A stretch of DNA of 64,000 bases from Nemertoderma westbladi. Taxonomy: Eukaryota > Xenacoelomorpha > Nemertodermatida > Nemertodermatidae. The stretch's first letter is position 1. Each line of letters starts with the position of its first letter. Position numbers and translations under genes: made by a program. The stretch is taken from assembly GCA_032718475.1 (NCBI GenBank), contig JAUCBJ010009099.1, positions 1 through 64,000 of the forward strand, read 5' to 3'. The notes under the pieces are model-generated. The model did not search any database. It saw only the letters and a program-made list of their open reading frames with translations, and was not told the DNA's origin. Positions 11,512 through 24,629 of this stretch are shown here, in pieces.

Positions 11512-12258
11512 GTAAGTATGTAACGTATTGGGTGTAACAATACAACGCACTGGATGTAAGTATGTAACGTATTGGGTGTAACAATACAACACACTGGATA
11601 TAAGTACGTAACGTATTGGGTGTAACAATACAACACACTGGATGTAAGTATGTAACGTATTGGGTGTAACAATACAACGCACTGGATGTAAGTACGTAAC
11701 GTATTGGGTGTAACAATACAACGCACTGGATGTAAGTATGTAACGTATTGGGTGTAACAATACAACGCACTGGATGTAAGTATGTAACGTATTGGGTGTA
11801 ACAATACAACGCACTGGGTATAAGTATGTAACGTATTGGGTGTAACAATACAACGCACTGGATGTAAGTATGTAACGTATTGGGTGTAACAATACAACGC
11901 ACTGGATGTAAGTATGTAACGTATTGGGTGTAACAATACAACGCACTGGGTATAAGTATGTAACGTATTGGGTGTAACAATACAACGCACTGGATGTAAG
12001 TATGTAACTTATTGGGTGTAACAATACAACGCACTGGATGTAAGTATGTAACGTATTGGGTGTAACAATACAACGCACTGGATGTAAGTATGTAACGTAT
12101 TGGGTGTAACAATACAACGCACTGGGTATAAGTATGTAACGTATTGGGTGTAACAATACAACGCACTGGATGTAAGTATGTAACGTATTGGGTGTAACAA
12201 TACAACGCACTGGATGTAAGTATGTAACGTATTGGGTATAATAATACAATGCACTGTC
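11501..12258. repeat. 44-bp minisatellite built from the CFAP161 exon 3 splice junction
   Basis: Seventeen copies of a 44-bp unit, the first being the exon 3 end itself. Each unit carries the exon end ACGCACTGGAT, the donor GTAAGTATG, then TAACGTATTGGGTGTAACAA. Thirteen copies keep GAT followed by GTAAGT. One reads ATATAAGT, and three (about 11813, 11943 and 12120) read GGGTATAAGT. Long minus-strand open frames across it are repeat artefacts. Confidence 0.95.
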
Positions 12259-13182
12259 ACTGGTTGCAATATAAAGCAATGTATGGGAGAATCTTTTAGG
12301 CTCGTTAAGCCAAGGAGTGCCTGTTCACCACCACGGGTGATCTTCCACAGTAAACCCTTCTACTCCCCAAATATAAATGAATGAATATAATACTAGAGAC
12401 GGCGTCAAGACGCGTTAAGCAAGTCGGAAGTCATGAATCAAATGTAAATTCCATCAACAATGTTTACATGGTCAGAAGGGAAGTGTTATTTACCTATGGT
12501 CAAAGAGATATCCCACTCTGTAACTTGACAATTGCTCAAATCCATTCACCTGAATGGCACAGTAGAGTAAACTATTCAAACTATAATGTTAGCCTATGGA
12601 GAATCATATGTGGCTGATTAAACATACACTTTTATAAACATGCAGTCTCCACAGTATTAATGTTGGTATTAATGTAGCCAACACATTGTGTACCTAACAG
12701 TCATTCAGCAGTAAATTAGAAGAGTGAGTAACTTGTAGATTTTCCATAGGACGCATTGGGAAGAGTTATTCAGCTGAGGCGGTAATAGATTGCAAACTAA
12801 ACCAACCAGTTGGCAGCCTCATCGATTTATACTAAGCCTGTGTAGAACCACAAACTAAACCATCCAGTAATGTTTGCTTTGCCAGAGAGTGGTAGGGTCT
12901 AAACAAACAGTATGGGTGTACTAAGTACAATAATCTTGCCTTTCCTTATAGCCTACTAGTAAAACTTGGCAACCAACACGTTTTACTATGACTGTGTATA
13001 CAGTAATTCTGACATTATTAAGCCATATTTCATCATGAACACCAGCTGTTATTTTACCATTGCTTTTAATTTCGCGACAAAATAATGTCAAAAAACTAAA
13101 TATATCGAATACCACACATAGAATCGATCTGAAAATTTGTAACGCGATTATGAACCACCAAAGCAATGTACTTGCAAACTTT

Positions 13183-13358
13183 CAGTCAGTCAGTCAGTCA
13201 GTCAGTCAGTCAGTCAGTCAGTCAGTCAGTCAGTCAGTCAGTCAGTCAGTCAGTCAGTCAGTCAGTCAGTCAGTCAGTCAGTCAGTCAGTCAGTCAGTCA
13301 GTCAGTCAGTCAGTCAGTCAGTCAGTCAGTCAGTCAGTCAGTCAGTCAGTTAGTCAGT
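13183..13358. repeat. (CAGT)n microsatellite
   Basis: About 44 uninterrupted CAGT units, with one T substitution near the right end. It lies in CFAP161 intron 3. The SVSQ repeat frames are artefacts. Confidence 0.97.
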
Positions 13359-13384
13359 GTTATTCTTACAGTAATCAAGTCTAA

Positions 13385-14090
13385 CGACTTGCTAATAATA
13401 CTGCTACTATCGGCATGCTATCTGCATCTGTTATCTGCATCTTCAAGGCCAGTGTCCTTTAAGATGCGTTGCGTCTCAAGAAGGTCATGGGTTGTCCACC
13501 ATCGGTATATTCTCGATGAGGCCGCCAAAGCACAAGATTGTGGACAGGCTGGTCATCACGGCGAAAGCAATGTCCTGCAAAGCGTTTCCGTTAAAGTTTC
13601 AAGATAGGGAAGACTAATGGAACACCTCCAGTGTTGTACAGAGTCTGATTGGAGATGTGTTCATTGTACTTGACACAATGAACCCGGCGCAGCATTCTTG
13701 TATAAGTGCAATCCAGAGATTTGGTATCCTCTGTAGTTAGAGCCCATCATGGACTCCCATATAAGAGTACTGGTACTACTGCTGCCCTAAATATATCGAA
13801 TCTTGAGATTCCGCTTTATTTTATGGGACTCCCAAATCCTGGACAGACTATTTAACGCTGCCCATCATGTCTTCCCCTTACGTATCCGAAGGTCTTGACT
13901 ATCGGATCCATGATCCTAAGTAGCAGAAGTCATCCACGTGCTCAATCAAGCCATCCCTGAAGCGATCAGCGAGCCCTTACGATCAGACATTTCTTTATGG
14001 CTGTCCAGGTTCACTATCACTGTCATAATTTTGGTCTACTTGGAGTTTGCAAAAAGACCAACACTAGAAGCAACCTGATCCAATGAGCAG
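13385..14090 (-). mobile_element. Antisense LINE 3' fragment in CFAP161 intron 3
   Basis: On the minus strand this reads VDDFCYLGS-like sequence, then FRAAVVPVLLYGSP, a stop, WALTTEDTKSLD, TRMLRR and the same C-terminal part as the nested element at 2689-3051. It ends in a GCATGCCGATAGTAG tail at about 13390. It belongs to the same family as the 2689 and 44775 copies but extends further 5'. It carries stops and deletions and is not active. Confidence 0.65.
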
Positions 14091-14112
14091 AGGAGTCTTT
14101 GGGTTCCCTCTA

Positions 14113-14231
14113 GTGCGCAGTCTAGATCAGTAAGGTACTTTACTGGAGTTCCTCTACTGTACTTCTTGTGTGTATGTGCGCAGTCTAGATCAGTAAGGTA
14201 CTTTACTGGAGTTCCTCTACTACTGTACTTG
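14113..14231. repeat. 63-bp tandem duplication
   Basis: Two nearly identical copies beginning GTGCGCAGTCTAGATCAG (14113 and 14176), the left one partly inside LINE-derived sequence. A recent local duplication within intron 3. Confidence 0.8.
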
Positions 14232-14377
14232 ATTTGTATATGAAATGATTAAATTGGCGTATGAAGTAATTGAAGTAATATGAAGTAATGAAGTAAATAT
14301 GAAGTAAATATGAAGTAATAGCATAATTTAATCGTATAATTTAATCCATTTACACGTAAGTTTTATTTCACCGGCAG

Positions 14378-14612
14378 ATGCGAATATTTTGACCCGTTAT
14401 TACGTCCGGAATACGAGGGGATGTCGGTAAAGGTGAATACAAAGTTAATAATCCGACACGCTAAAACTGGGAACGCCTTGAGTGTAAACGGGGACAAAGC
14501 CATGGAAGGGACCGACTGTTCCGAGTACCCAGCCACTGCGCTCACCCAGCTGGATAGCCATAAAGCCGAGAAACCAACCAATCACTGGGCCCTGGTCATG
14601 GAAACATCCTAG
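14378..14612 (+). CDS. CFAP161: CFAP161 exon 4 (C-terminal)
   Basis: Acceptor CCGGCAG at 14371-14377. It completes the split Ile codon and continues CEYFDPLLRPEYEG, then LIIRHAKTGNALS and LDSHKAEKPTNHWALV before a TAG stop at 14610-14612. This is the family's most conserved part (DP-x-x-R-x-E-Y-E-G, and L-D-S-H-x-x-E-K-P-x-N-H-W), which fixes the gene identity. The intron before it is 2866 bp and carries the splice-junction minisatellite, the CAGT array and the LINE fragment. No AATAAA is obvious just downstream. Confidence 0.9.
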
Positions 14613-15521
14613 ATGTACGGTAACTAACCAGTCATAATGCCGTCACAAACTCTGCCGAAGACTTTACAATGCCGCATGTTATACCTAAATACTGTACATG
14701 TATTTTTATTGGCCTAATTAGTATTGTCAATATTATATATTACGTTAAATTAATATATTATTTTGTGAACATAGTATGTATCGTTAGTTAAACCGTATTG
14801 GCACCGTTTGCGCCAATATCCCCCCCCCCCCCCCCCCGGTCCTTGGACACCGCACGACTCACACCCCTACGTAAAGAGAAGCGTTAAAGCGTAAAGTTGC
14901 GTTTTACAACAAAGCGCGTAACTTGAGATATATTATATCTCTTTAATAGTTGAAATTAGTAAAAACGAGACAAATATCAGATTTAGTTTGTAAGATAATA
15001 ATAATAATAATAATATGGTATCATAGGGCTATGAATGCACATACAAGTACAAGTGACATATCTTGTTGAATGCTCTTCTGAAGAAAACTTTAACCATAAA
15101 TGCAACCAATACACCAAGGTGGAACCCTGACACCAATAATAAATTATAACCTTTAACGAGATTTGCAAGATGAAAAATTAGGTGTGAAAATTTTTTTGCA
15201 AGTTAACCGAATTATCAAAAAATAACCGAACTATAAAAATACCTCGAATTATTATTCGAAGGAAAATACGCGTTAGTGTAAGATCACTGGCTTCGTTTTT
15301 TAGTAAATAATATTATTATGACGGATTTCAATGTAAACCATTATTATGTGTAACCATATATTCAATCCAACTATCTACCTATTACGTATCTAAGTAAGAG
15401 CTAAAGAGTCTAACAATAATACGGAGTAATCAAGTAAAAGTCCCCCCAAACTCCCAGCCCCAATTATAGCTGGTGATCTCCTTCGATTTAGTCTTAGAAA
15501 CGTCTTTAAAATTTCTACAAA
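14613..15521. other. Gene-free stretch after CFAP161
   Basis: AT-rich with a C-run at 14820-14837 and an ATA microsatellite at about 14997-15015. No exon recognised. Confidence 0.45.
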
Positions 15522-15749
15522 TCAAACAACATAACATTTTACAACTACGTTTATAAGACCGGCCTGCAGCAACATACATAACAATAAAAATATGGTATTT
15601 ACTATGGATAGGAAGCCTAACAGAATGTGTTGTCTTGGAAACACAGCCGGGAATTTTGAAGGACCTTCCATGAATTTTCGATATCCAAGGACCAGCTTGT
15701 CTGCATATACCGTGTAGCGTAGTTGATTTGAAGTTTGTAAACTATCCAA
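15522..15749 (-). CDS. Possible exon with one membrane segment, unrecognised
   Basis: The open minus-strand frame has mixed, non-repetitive composition. A charged stretch (YRKFMEGPSKFP) is followed by a strongly hydrophobic segment (GFLSIVNTIFLLLCMLLQAGLI). There is no ATG at the frame start, so if real it is an internal exon; TATTAG near 15767 could be its acceptor. No family is recognised. It could equally be a chance frame. It sits 120 bp left of the 30-bp array. Confidence 0.2.
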   Translation of the reverse strand: MDSLQTSNQLRYTVYADKLVLGYRKFMEGPSKFPAVFPRQHILLGFLSIVNTIFLLLCMLLQAGLINVVVKCYVV

Positions 15750-15867
15750 ATTTATTTCCGCTAATATATAATATTATATTTTGGATGGTGCCTGCACCGA
15801 ATAGACCACCGTATAGTCATGGGCTACAAATAAAGTATTATCATAACATTTAAAGGCAGTCAGGAGG

Positions 15868-18800
15868 GGTAAAAAAAACACATACAACTAGAAAGAAGGT
15901 GTAAACAACACATACAACTAGAAATAAGGTGTAAAAAACACATACAACTAGAAAGAAGGTGTAAAAAACACATACAACTATAAAGAAGGTGTAAAAAAAC
16001 ACATACAACTAGAAAGAAGGTNNNNNNNNNNNNNNNNNNNNNNNNNNNNNNNNNNNNNNNNNNNNNNNNNNNNNNNNNNNNNNNNNNNNNNNNNNNNNNN
16101 NNNNNNNNNNNNNNNNNNNNNTAAAAAACACATACAACTAGAAAGAAGGTGTAAAAAACACATACAACTAGAAAGAAGGTGTAAAAAACACATACAACTA
16201 GAAAGAAGGTGTAAAAAACACATACAACTAGAAAGAAGGTGTAAAAAACACATACAACTAGAAAGAAGGTGTAAAAAACACATACAACTAGAAAGAAGGT
16301 GTAAAAAACACATACAACTAGAAAGAAGGTGTAAAAAACACATACAACTAGAAAGAAGGTGTAAAAAACACATACAACTAGAAAGAAGGTGTAAAAAACA
16401 CATACAACTAGAAAGAAGGTGTAAAAAACACATACAACTAGAAAGAAGGTGTAAAAAACACATACAACTAGAAAGAAGGTGTAAAAAACACATACAACTA
16501 GAAAGAAGGTGTAAAAAACACATACAACTAGAAAGAAGGTGTAAAAAACACATACAACTAGAAAGAAGGTGTAAAAAACACATACAACTAGAAAGAAGGT
16601 GTAAAAAACACATACAACTAGAAAGAAGGTGTAAAAAACACATACAACTAGAAAGAAGGTGTAAAAAACACATACAACTAGAAAGAAGGTGTAAAAAACA
16701 CATACAACTAGAAAGAAGGTGTAAAAAACACATACAACTAGAAAGAAGGTGTAAAAAACACATACAACTAGAAAGAAGGTGTAAAAAACACATACAACTA
16801 GAAAGAAGGTGTAAAAAACACATACAACTAGAAAGAAGGTGTAAAAAACACATACAACTAGAAAGAAGGTGTAAAAAACACATACAACTAGAAAGAAGGT
16901 GTAAAAAACACATACAACTAGAAAGAAGGTGTAAAAAACACATACAACTAGAAAGAAGGTGTAAAAAACACATACAACTAGAAAGAAGGTGTAAAAAACA
17001 CATACAACTAGAAAGAAGGTGTAAAAAACACATACAACTAGAAAGAAGGTGTAAAAAACACATACAACTAGAAAGAAGGTGTAAAAAACACATACAACTA
17101 GAAAGAAGGTGTAAAAAACACATACAACTAGAAAGAAGGTGTAAAAAACACATACAACTAGAAAGAAGGTGTAAAAAACACATACAACTAGAAAGAAGGT
17201 GTAAAAAACACATACAACTAGAAAGAAGGTGTAAAAAACACATACAACTAGAAAGAAGGTGTAAAAAACACATACAACTAGAAAGAAGGTGTAAAAAACA
17301 CATACAACTAGAAAGAAGGTGTAAAAAACACATACAACTAGAAAGAAGGTGTAAAAAACACATACAACTAGAAAGAAGGTGTAAAAAACACATACAACTA
17401 GAAAGAAGGTGTAAAAAACACATACAACTAGAAAGAAGGTGTAAAAAACACATACAACTAGAAAGAAGGTGTAAAAAACACATACAACTAGAAAGAAGGT
17501 GTAAAAAACACATACAACTAGAAAGAAGGTGTAAAAAACACATACAACTAGAAAGAAGGTGTAAAAAACACATACAACTAGAAAGAAGGTGTAAAAAACA
17601 CATACAACTAGAAAGAAGGTGTAAAAAACACATACAACTAGAAAGAAGGTGTAAAAAACACATACAACTAGAAAGAAGGTGTAAAAAACACATACAACTA
17701 GAAAGAAGGTGTAAAAAACACATACAACTAGAAAGAAGGTGTAAAAAACACATACAACTAGAAAGAAGGTGTAAAAAACACATACAACTAGAAAGAAGGT
17801 GTAAAAAACACATACAACTAGAAAGAAGGTGTAAAAAACACATACAACTAGAAAGAAGGTGTAAAAAACACATACAACTAGAAAGAAGGTGTAAAAAACA
17901 CATACAACTAGAAAGAAGGTGTAAAAAACACATACAACTAGAAAGAAGGTGTAAAAAACACATACAACTAGAAAGAAGGTGTAAAAAACACATACAACTA
18001 GAAAGAAGGTGTAAAAAACACATACAACTAGAAAGAAGGTGTAAAAAACACATACAACTAGAAAGAAGGTGTAAAAAACACATACAACTAGAAAGAAGGT
18101 GTAAAAAACACATACAACTAGAAAGAAGGTGTAAAAAACACATACAACTAGAAAGAAGGTGTAAAAAACACATACAACTAGAAAGAAGGTGTAAAAACAC
18201 ATACAACTAGAAAGAAGGTGTAAAAAACACATACAACTAGAAAGAAGGTGTAAAAAACACATACAACTAGAAAGAAGGTGTAAAAAACACATACAACTAG
18301 AAAGAAGGTGTAAAAAACACATACAACTAGAAAGAAGGTGTAAAAAACACATACAACTAGAAAGAAGGTGTAAAAAACACATACAACTAGAAAGAAGGTG
18401 TAAAAAACACATACAACTAGAAAGAAGGTGTAAAAAACACATACAACTAGAAAGAAGGTGTAAAAAACACATACAACTAGAAAGAAGGTGTAAAAAACAC
18501 ATACAACTAGAAAGAAGGTGTAAAAAACACATACAACTAGAAAGAAGGTGTAAAAAACACATACAACTAGAAAGAAGGTGTAAAAAACACATACAACTAG
18601 AAAGAAGGTGTAAAAAACACATACAACTAGAAAGAAGGTGTAAAAAACACATACAACTAGAAAGAAGGTGTAAAAACACATACAACTAGAAAGAAGGTGT
18701 AAAAAACACATACAACTAGAAAGAAGGTGTAAAAAACACATACAACTAGAAAGAAGGTGTAAAAAACACATACAACTAGAAAGAAGGTGTAAAAAACACA

Positions 18801-21800
18801 TACAACTAGAAAGAAGGTGTAAAAAACACATACAACTAGAAAGAAGGTGTAAAAAACACATACAACTAGAAAGAAGGTGTAAAAAACACATACAACTAGA
18901 AAGAAGGTGTAAAAACACATACAACTAGAAAGAAGGTGTAAAAAACACATACAACTAGAAAGAAGGTGTAAAAAACACATACAACTAGAAAGAAGGTGTA
19001 AAAAACACATACAACTAGAAAGAAGGTGTAAAAAACACATACAACTAGAAAGAAGGTGTAAAAAACACATACAACTAGAAAGAAGGTGTAAAAAACACAT
19101 ACAACTAGAAAGAAGGTGTAAAAAACACATACAACTAGAAAGAAGGTGTAAAAAACACATACAACTAGAAAGAAGGTGTAAAAAACACATACAACTAGAA
19201 AGAAGGTGTAAAAAACACATACAACTAGAAAGAAGGTGTAAAAAACACATACAACTAGAAAGAAGGTGTAAAAAACACATACAACTAGAAAGAAGGTGTA
19301 AAAAACACATACAACTAGAAAGAAGGTGTAAAAAACACATACAACTAGAAAGAAGGTGTAAAAACACATACAACTAGAAAGAAGGTGTAAAAACACATAC
19401 AACTAGAAAGAAGGTGTAAAAACACATACAACTAGAAAGAAGGTGTAAAAACACATACAACTAGAAAGAAGGTGTAAAAACACATACAACTAGAAAGAAG
19501 GTGTAAAAAACACATACAACTAGAAAGAAGGTGTAAAAACACATACAACTAGAAAGAAGGTGTAAAAACACATACAACTAGAAAGAAGGTGTAAAAACAC
19601 ATACAACTAGAAAGAAGGTGTAAAAAACACATACAACTAGAAAGAAGGTGTAAAAAACACATACAACTAGAAAGAAGGTGTAAAAAACACATACAACTAG
19701 AAAGAAGGTGTAAAAAACACATACAACTAGAAAGAAGGTGTAAAAAACACATACAACTAGAAAGAAGGTGTAAAAAACACATACAACTAGAAAGAAGGTG
19801 TAAAAAACACATACAACTAGAAAGAAGGTGTAAAAAACACATACAACTAGAAAGAAGGTGTAAAAAACACATACAACTAGAAAGAAGGTGTAAAAAACAC
19901 ATACAACTAGAAAGAAGGTGTAAAAAACACATACAACTAGAAAGAAGGTGTAAAAAACACATACAACTAGAAAGAAGGTGTAAAAAACACATACAACTAG
20001 AAAGAAGGTGTAAAAAACACATACAACTAGAAAGAAGGTGTAAAAAACACATACAACTAGAAAGAAGGTGTAAAAACACATACAACTAGAAAGAAGGTGT
20101 AAAAAACACATACAACTAGAAAGAAGGTGTAAAAAACACATACAACTAGAAAGAAGGTGTAAAAAACACATACAACTAGAAAGAAGGTGTAAAAACACAT
20201 ACAACTAGAAAGAAGGTGTAAAAACACATACAACTAGAAAGAAGGTGTAAAAACACATACAACTAGAAAGAAGGTGTAAAAACACATACAACTAGAAAGA
20301 AGGTGTAAAAAACACATACAACTAGAAAGAAGGTGTAAAAAACACATACAACTAGAAAGAAGGTGTAAAAAACACATACAACTAGAAAGAAGGTGTAAAA
20401 ACACATACAACTAGAAAGAAGGTGTAAAAAACACATACAACTAGAAAGAAGGTGTAAAAAACACATACAACTAGAAAGAAGGTGTAAAAAACACATACAA
20501 CTAGAAAGAAGGTGTAAAAAACACATACAACTAGAAAGAAGGTGTAAAAACACATACAACTAGAAAGAAGGTGTAAAAAACACATACAACTAGAAAGAAG
20601 GTGTAAAAAACACATACAACTAGAAAGAAGGTGTAAAAACACATACAACTAGAAAGAAGGTGTAAAAAACACATACAACTAGAAAGAAGGTGTAAAAAAC
20701 ACATACAACTAGAAAGAAGGTGTAAAAAACACATACAACTAGAAAGAAGGTGTAAAAAACACATACAACTAGAAAGAAGGTGTAAAAACACATACAACTA
20801 GAAAGAAGGTGTAAAAAACACATACAACTAGAAAGAAGGTGTAAAAAACACATACAACTAGAAAGAAGGTGTAAAAACACATACAACTAGAAAGAAGGTG
20901 TAAAAAACACATACAACTAGAAAGAAGGTGTAAAAAACACATACAACTAGAAAGAAGGTGTAAAAAACACATACAACTAGAAAGAAGGTGTAAAAACACA
21001 TACAACTAGAAAGAAGGTGTAAAAAACACATACAACTAGAAAGAAGGTGTAAAAACACATACAACTAGAAAGAAGGTGTAAAAAACACATACAACTAGAA
21101 AGAAGGTGTAAAAACACATACAACTAGAAAGAAGGTGTAAAAAACACATACAACTAGAAAGAAGGTGTAAAAACACATACAACTAGAAAGAAGGTGTAAA
21201 AAACACATACAACTAGAAAGAAGGTGTAAAAAACACATACAACTAGAAAGAAGGTGTAAAAAACACATACAACTAGAAAGAAGGTGTAAAAAACACATAC
21301 AACTAGAAAGAAGGTGTAAAAAACACATACAACTAGAAAGAAGGTGTAAAAAACACATACAACTAGAAAGAAGGTGTAAAAAACACATACAACTAGAAAG
21401 AAGGTGTAAAAAACACATACAACTAGAAAGAAGGTGTAAAAAACACATACAACTAGAAAGAAGGTGTAAAAACACATACAACTAGAAAGAAGGTGTAAAA
21501 ACACATACAACTAGAAAGAAGGTGTAAAAAACACATACAACTAGAAAGAAGGTGTAAAAACACATACAACTAGAAAGAAGGTGTAAAAACACATACAACT
21601 AGAAAGAAGGTGTAAAAAACACATACAACTAGAAAGAAGGTGTAAAAAACACATACAACTAGAAAGAAGGTGTAAAAAACACATACAACTAGAAAGAAGG
21701 TGTAAAAAACACATACAACTAGAAAGAAGGTGTAAAAACACATACAACTAGAAAGAAGGTGTAAAAAACACATACAACTAGAAAGAAGGTGTAAAAACAC

Positions 21801-24629
21801 ATACAACTAGAAAGAAGGTGTAAAAAACACATACAACTAGAAAGAAGGTGTAAAAAACACATACAACTAGAAAGAAGGTGTAAAAACACATACAACTAGA
21901 AAGAAGGTGTAAAAAACACATACAACTAGAAAGAAGGTGTAAAAAACACATACAACTAGAAAGAAGGTGTAAAAAACACATACAACTAGAAAGAAGGTGT
22001 AAAAAACACATACAACTAGAAAGAAGGTGTAAAAAACACATACAACTAGAAAGAAGGTGTAAAAAACACATACAACTAGAAAGAAGGTGTAAAAACACAT
22101 ACAACTAGAAAGAAGGTGTAAAAAACACATACAACTAGAAAGAAGGTGTAAAAAACACATACAACTAGAAAGAAGGTGTAAAAACACATACAACTAGAAA
22201 GAAGGTGTAAAAACACATACAACTAGAAAGAAGGTGTAAAAACACATACAACTAGAAAGAAGGTGTAAAAAACACATACAACTAGAAAGAAGGTGTAAAA
22301 AACACATACAACTAGAAAGAAGGTGTAAAAACACATACAACTAGAAAGAAGGTGTAAAAACACATACAACTAGAAAGAAGGTGTAAAAAACACATACAAC
22401 TAGAAAGAAGGTGTAAAAAACACATACAACTAGAAAGAAGGTGTAAAAAACACATACAACTAGAAAGAAGGTGTAAAAACACATACAACTAGAAAGAAGG
22501 TGTAAAAAACACATACAACTAGAAAGAAGGTGTAAAAAACACATACAACTAGAAAGAAGGTGTAAAAACACATACAACTAGAAAGAAGGTGTAAAAAACA
22601 CATACAACTAGAAAGAAGGTGTAAAAAACACATACAACTAGAAAGAAGGTGTAAAAACACATACAACTAGAAAGAAGGTGTAAAAACACATACAACTAGA
22701 AAGAAGGTGTAAAAACACATACAACTAGAAAGAAGGTGTAAAAAACACATACAACTAGAAAGAAGGTGTAAAAACACATACAACTAGAAAGAAGGTGTAA
22801 AAACACATACAACTAGAAAGAAGGTGTAAAAAACACATACAACTAGAAAGAAGGTGTAAAAACACATACAACTAGAAAGAAGGTGTAAAAAACACATACA
22901 ACTAGAAAGAAGGTGTAAAAACACATACAACTAGAAAGAAGGTGTAAAAAACACATACAACTAGAAAGAAGGTGTAAAAACACATACAACTAGAAAGAAG
23001 GTGTAAAAAACACATACAACTAGAAAGAAGGTGTAAAAACACATACAACTAGAAAGAAGGTGTAAAAAACACATACAACTAGAAAGAAGGTGTAAAAACA
23101 CATACAACTAGAAAGAAGGTGTAAAAAACACATACAACTAGAAAGAAGGTGTAAAAAACACATACAACTAGAAAGAAGGTGTAAAAAACACATACAACTA
23201 GAAAGAAGGTGTAAAAACACATACAACTAGAAAGAAGGTGTAAAAACACATACAACTAGAAAGAAGGTGTAAAAACACATACAACTAGAAAGAAGGTGTA
23301 AAAAACACATACAACTAGAAAGAAGGTGTAAAAACACATACAACTAGAAAGAAGGTGTAAAAAACACATACAACTAGAAAGAAGGTGTAAAAACACATAC
23401 AACTAGAAAGAAGGTGTAAAAAACACATACAACTAGAAAGAAGGTGTAAAAACACATACAACTAGAAAGAAGGTGTAAAAAACACATACAACTAGAAAGA
23501 AGGTGTAAAAAACACATACAACTAGAAAGAAGGTGTAAAAACACATACAACTAGAAAGAAGGTGTAAAAAACACATACAACTAGAAAGAAGGTGTAAAAA
23601 CACATACAACTAGAAAGAAGGTGTAAAAAACACATACAACTAGAAAGAAGGTGTAAAAACACATACAACTAGAAAGAAGGTGTAAAAAACACATACAACT
23701 AGAAAGAAGGTGTAAAAACACATACAACTAGAAAGAAGGTGTAAAAAACACATACAACTAGAAAGAAGGTGTAAAAACACATACAACTAGAAAGAAGGTG
23801 TAAAAAACACATACAACTAGAAAGAAGGTGTAAAAACACATACAACTAGAAAGAAGGTGTAAAAAACACATACAACTAGAAAGAAGGTGTAAAAACACAT
23901 ACAACTAGAAAGAAGGTGTAAAAAACACATACAACTAGAAAGAAGGTGTAAAAAACACATACAACTAGAAAGAAGGTGTAAAAACACATACAACTAGAAA
24001 GAAGGTGTAAAAAACACATACAACTAGAAAGAAGGTGTAAAAAACACATACAACTAGAAAGAAGGTGTAAAAAACACATACAACTAGAAAGAAGGTGTAA
24101 AAACACATACAACTAGAAAGAAGGTGTAAAAAACACATACAACTAGAAAGAAGGTGTAAAAAACACATACAACTAGAAAGAAGGTGTAAAAAACACATAC
24201 AACTAGAAAGAAGGTGTAAAAAACACATACAACTAGAAAGAAGGTGTAAAAACACATACAACTAGAAAGAAGGTGTAAAAAACACATACAACTAGAAAGA
24301 AGGTGTAAAAACACATACAACTAGAAAGAAGGTGTAAAAAACACATACAACTAGAAAGAAGGTGTAAAAACACATACAACTAGAAAGAAGGTGTAAAAAA
24401 ACACATACAACTAGAAAGAAGGGGTGAAAAACACATACAACTAGAAAGAAGGTATAAAAAACACATACAACTAGAAAGAAGGTGTAAAAAAACATACAAC
24501 TAGAAATAAGGTGTAAAAAAACACATACAACTAGAAAGAAGGTGTAAAAAAACATACAACTAGAAATAAGGTGTAAAAAAACACATACAACTAGAAAGAA
24601 GGTGTAAAAAACACATACAACTAGAAAGA
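15868..24629. repeat. 8.8-kb minisatellite of a 29/30-bp unit
   Basis: Roughly 295 copies of a unit made of a run of 5 or 6 A, CACATACAACTAGAAAGAAG and GTGT. Copies differ almost only in the A-run (29 or 30 bp). From 16122 to about 18190 all units are 30-mers without a visible substitution. From about 18190 to 22800 the two lengths mix. From about 22850 to 23880 they alternate, giving a 59-bp dimer. Both ends are degenerate (15868-16021 and 24380-24629). The huge minus-strand open frames (FLHLLSSCMC and FLVVCVFYTF) are artefacts of the 30-bp period. Confidence 0.97.
16022..16121. other. Assembly gap (100 N)
   Basis: Exactly 100 N inside the 30-bp array, the usual placeholder for a gap of unknown size. 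The true array is probably longer than shown. Confidence 0.95.

Noticed and set aside
11457-12279. Minus-strand frames of 177-261 codons (YCYTQYVTYLHPVRCIV)
   Set aside because: Repeat translation of the 44-bp array in several frames at once, antisense to CFAP161.
15868-24629. Very long minus-strand open frames (up to 941 codons, FLHLLSSCMC / FLVVCVFYTF repeats)
   Set aside because: They follow from a 30-bp period (divisible by 3) lacking stops in some frames. They shift frame wherever a 29-bp unit occurs and run through the N gap. Not genes.
16122-24629. CRISPR-like array
   Set aside because: Units are contiguous with no variable spacers, and the genome is eukaryotic. It is a tandem minisatellite.
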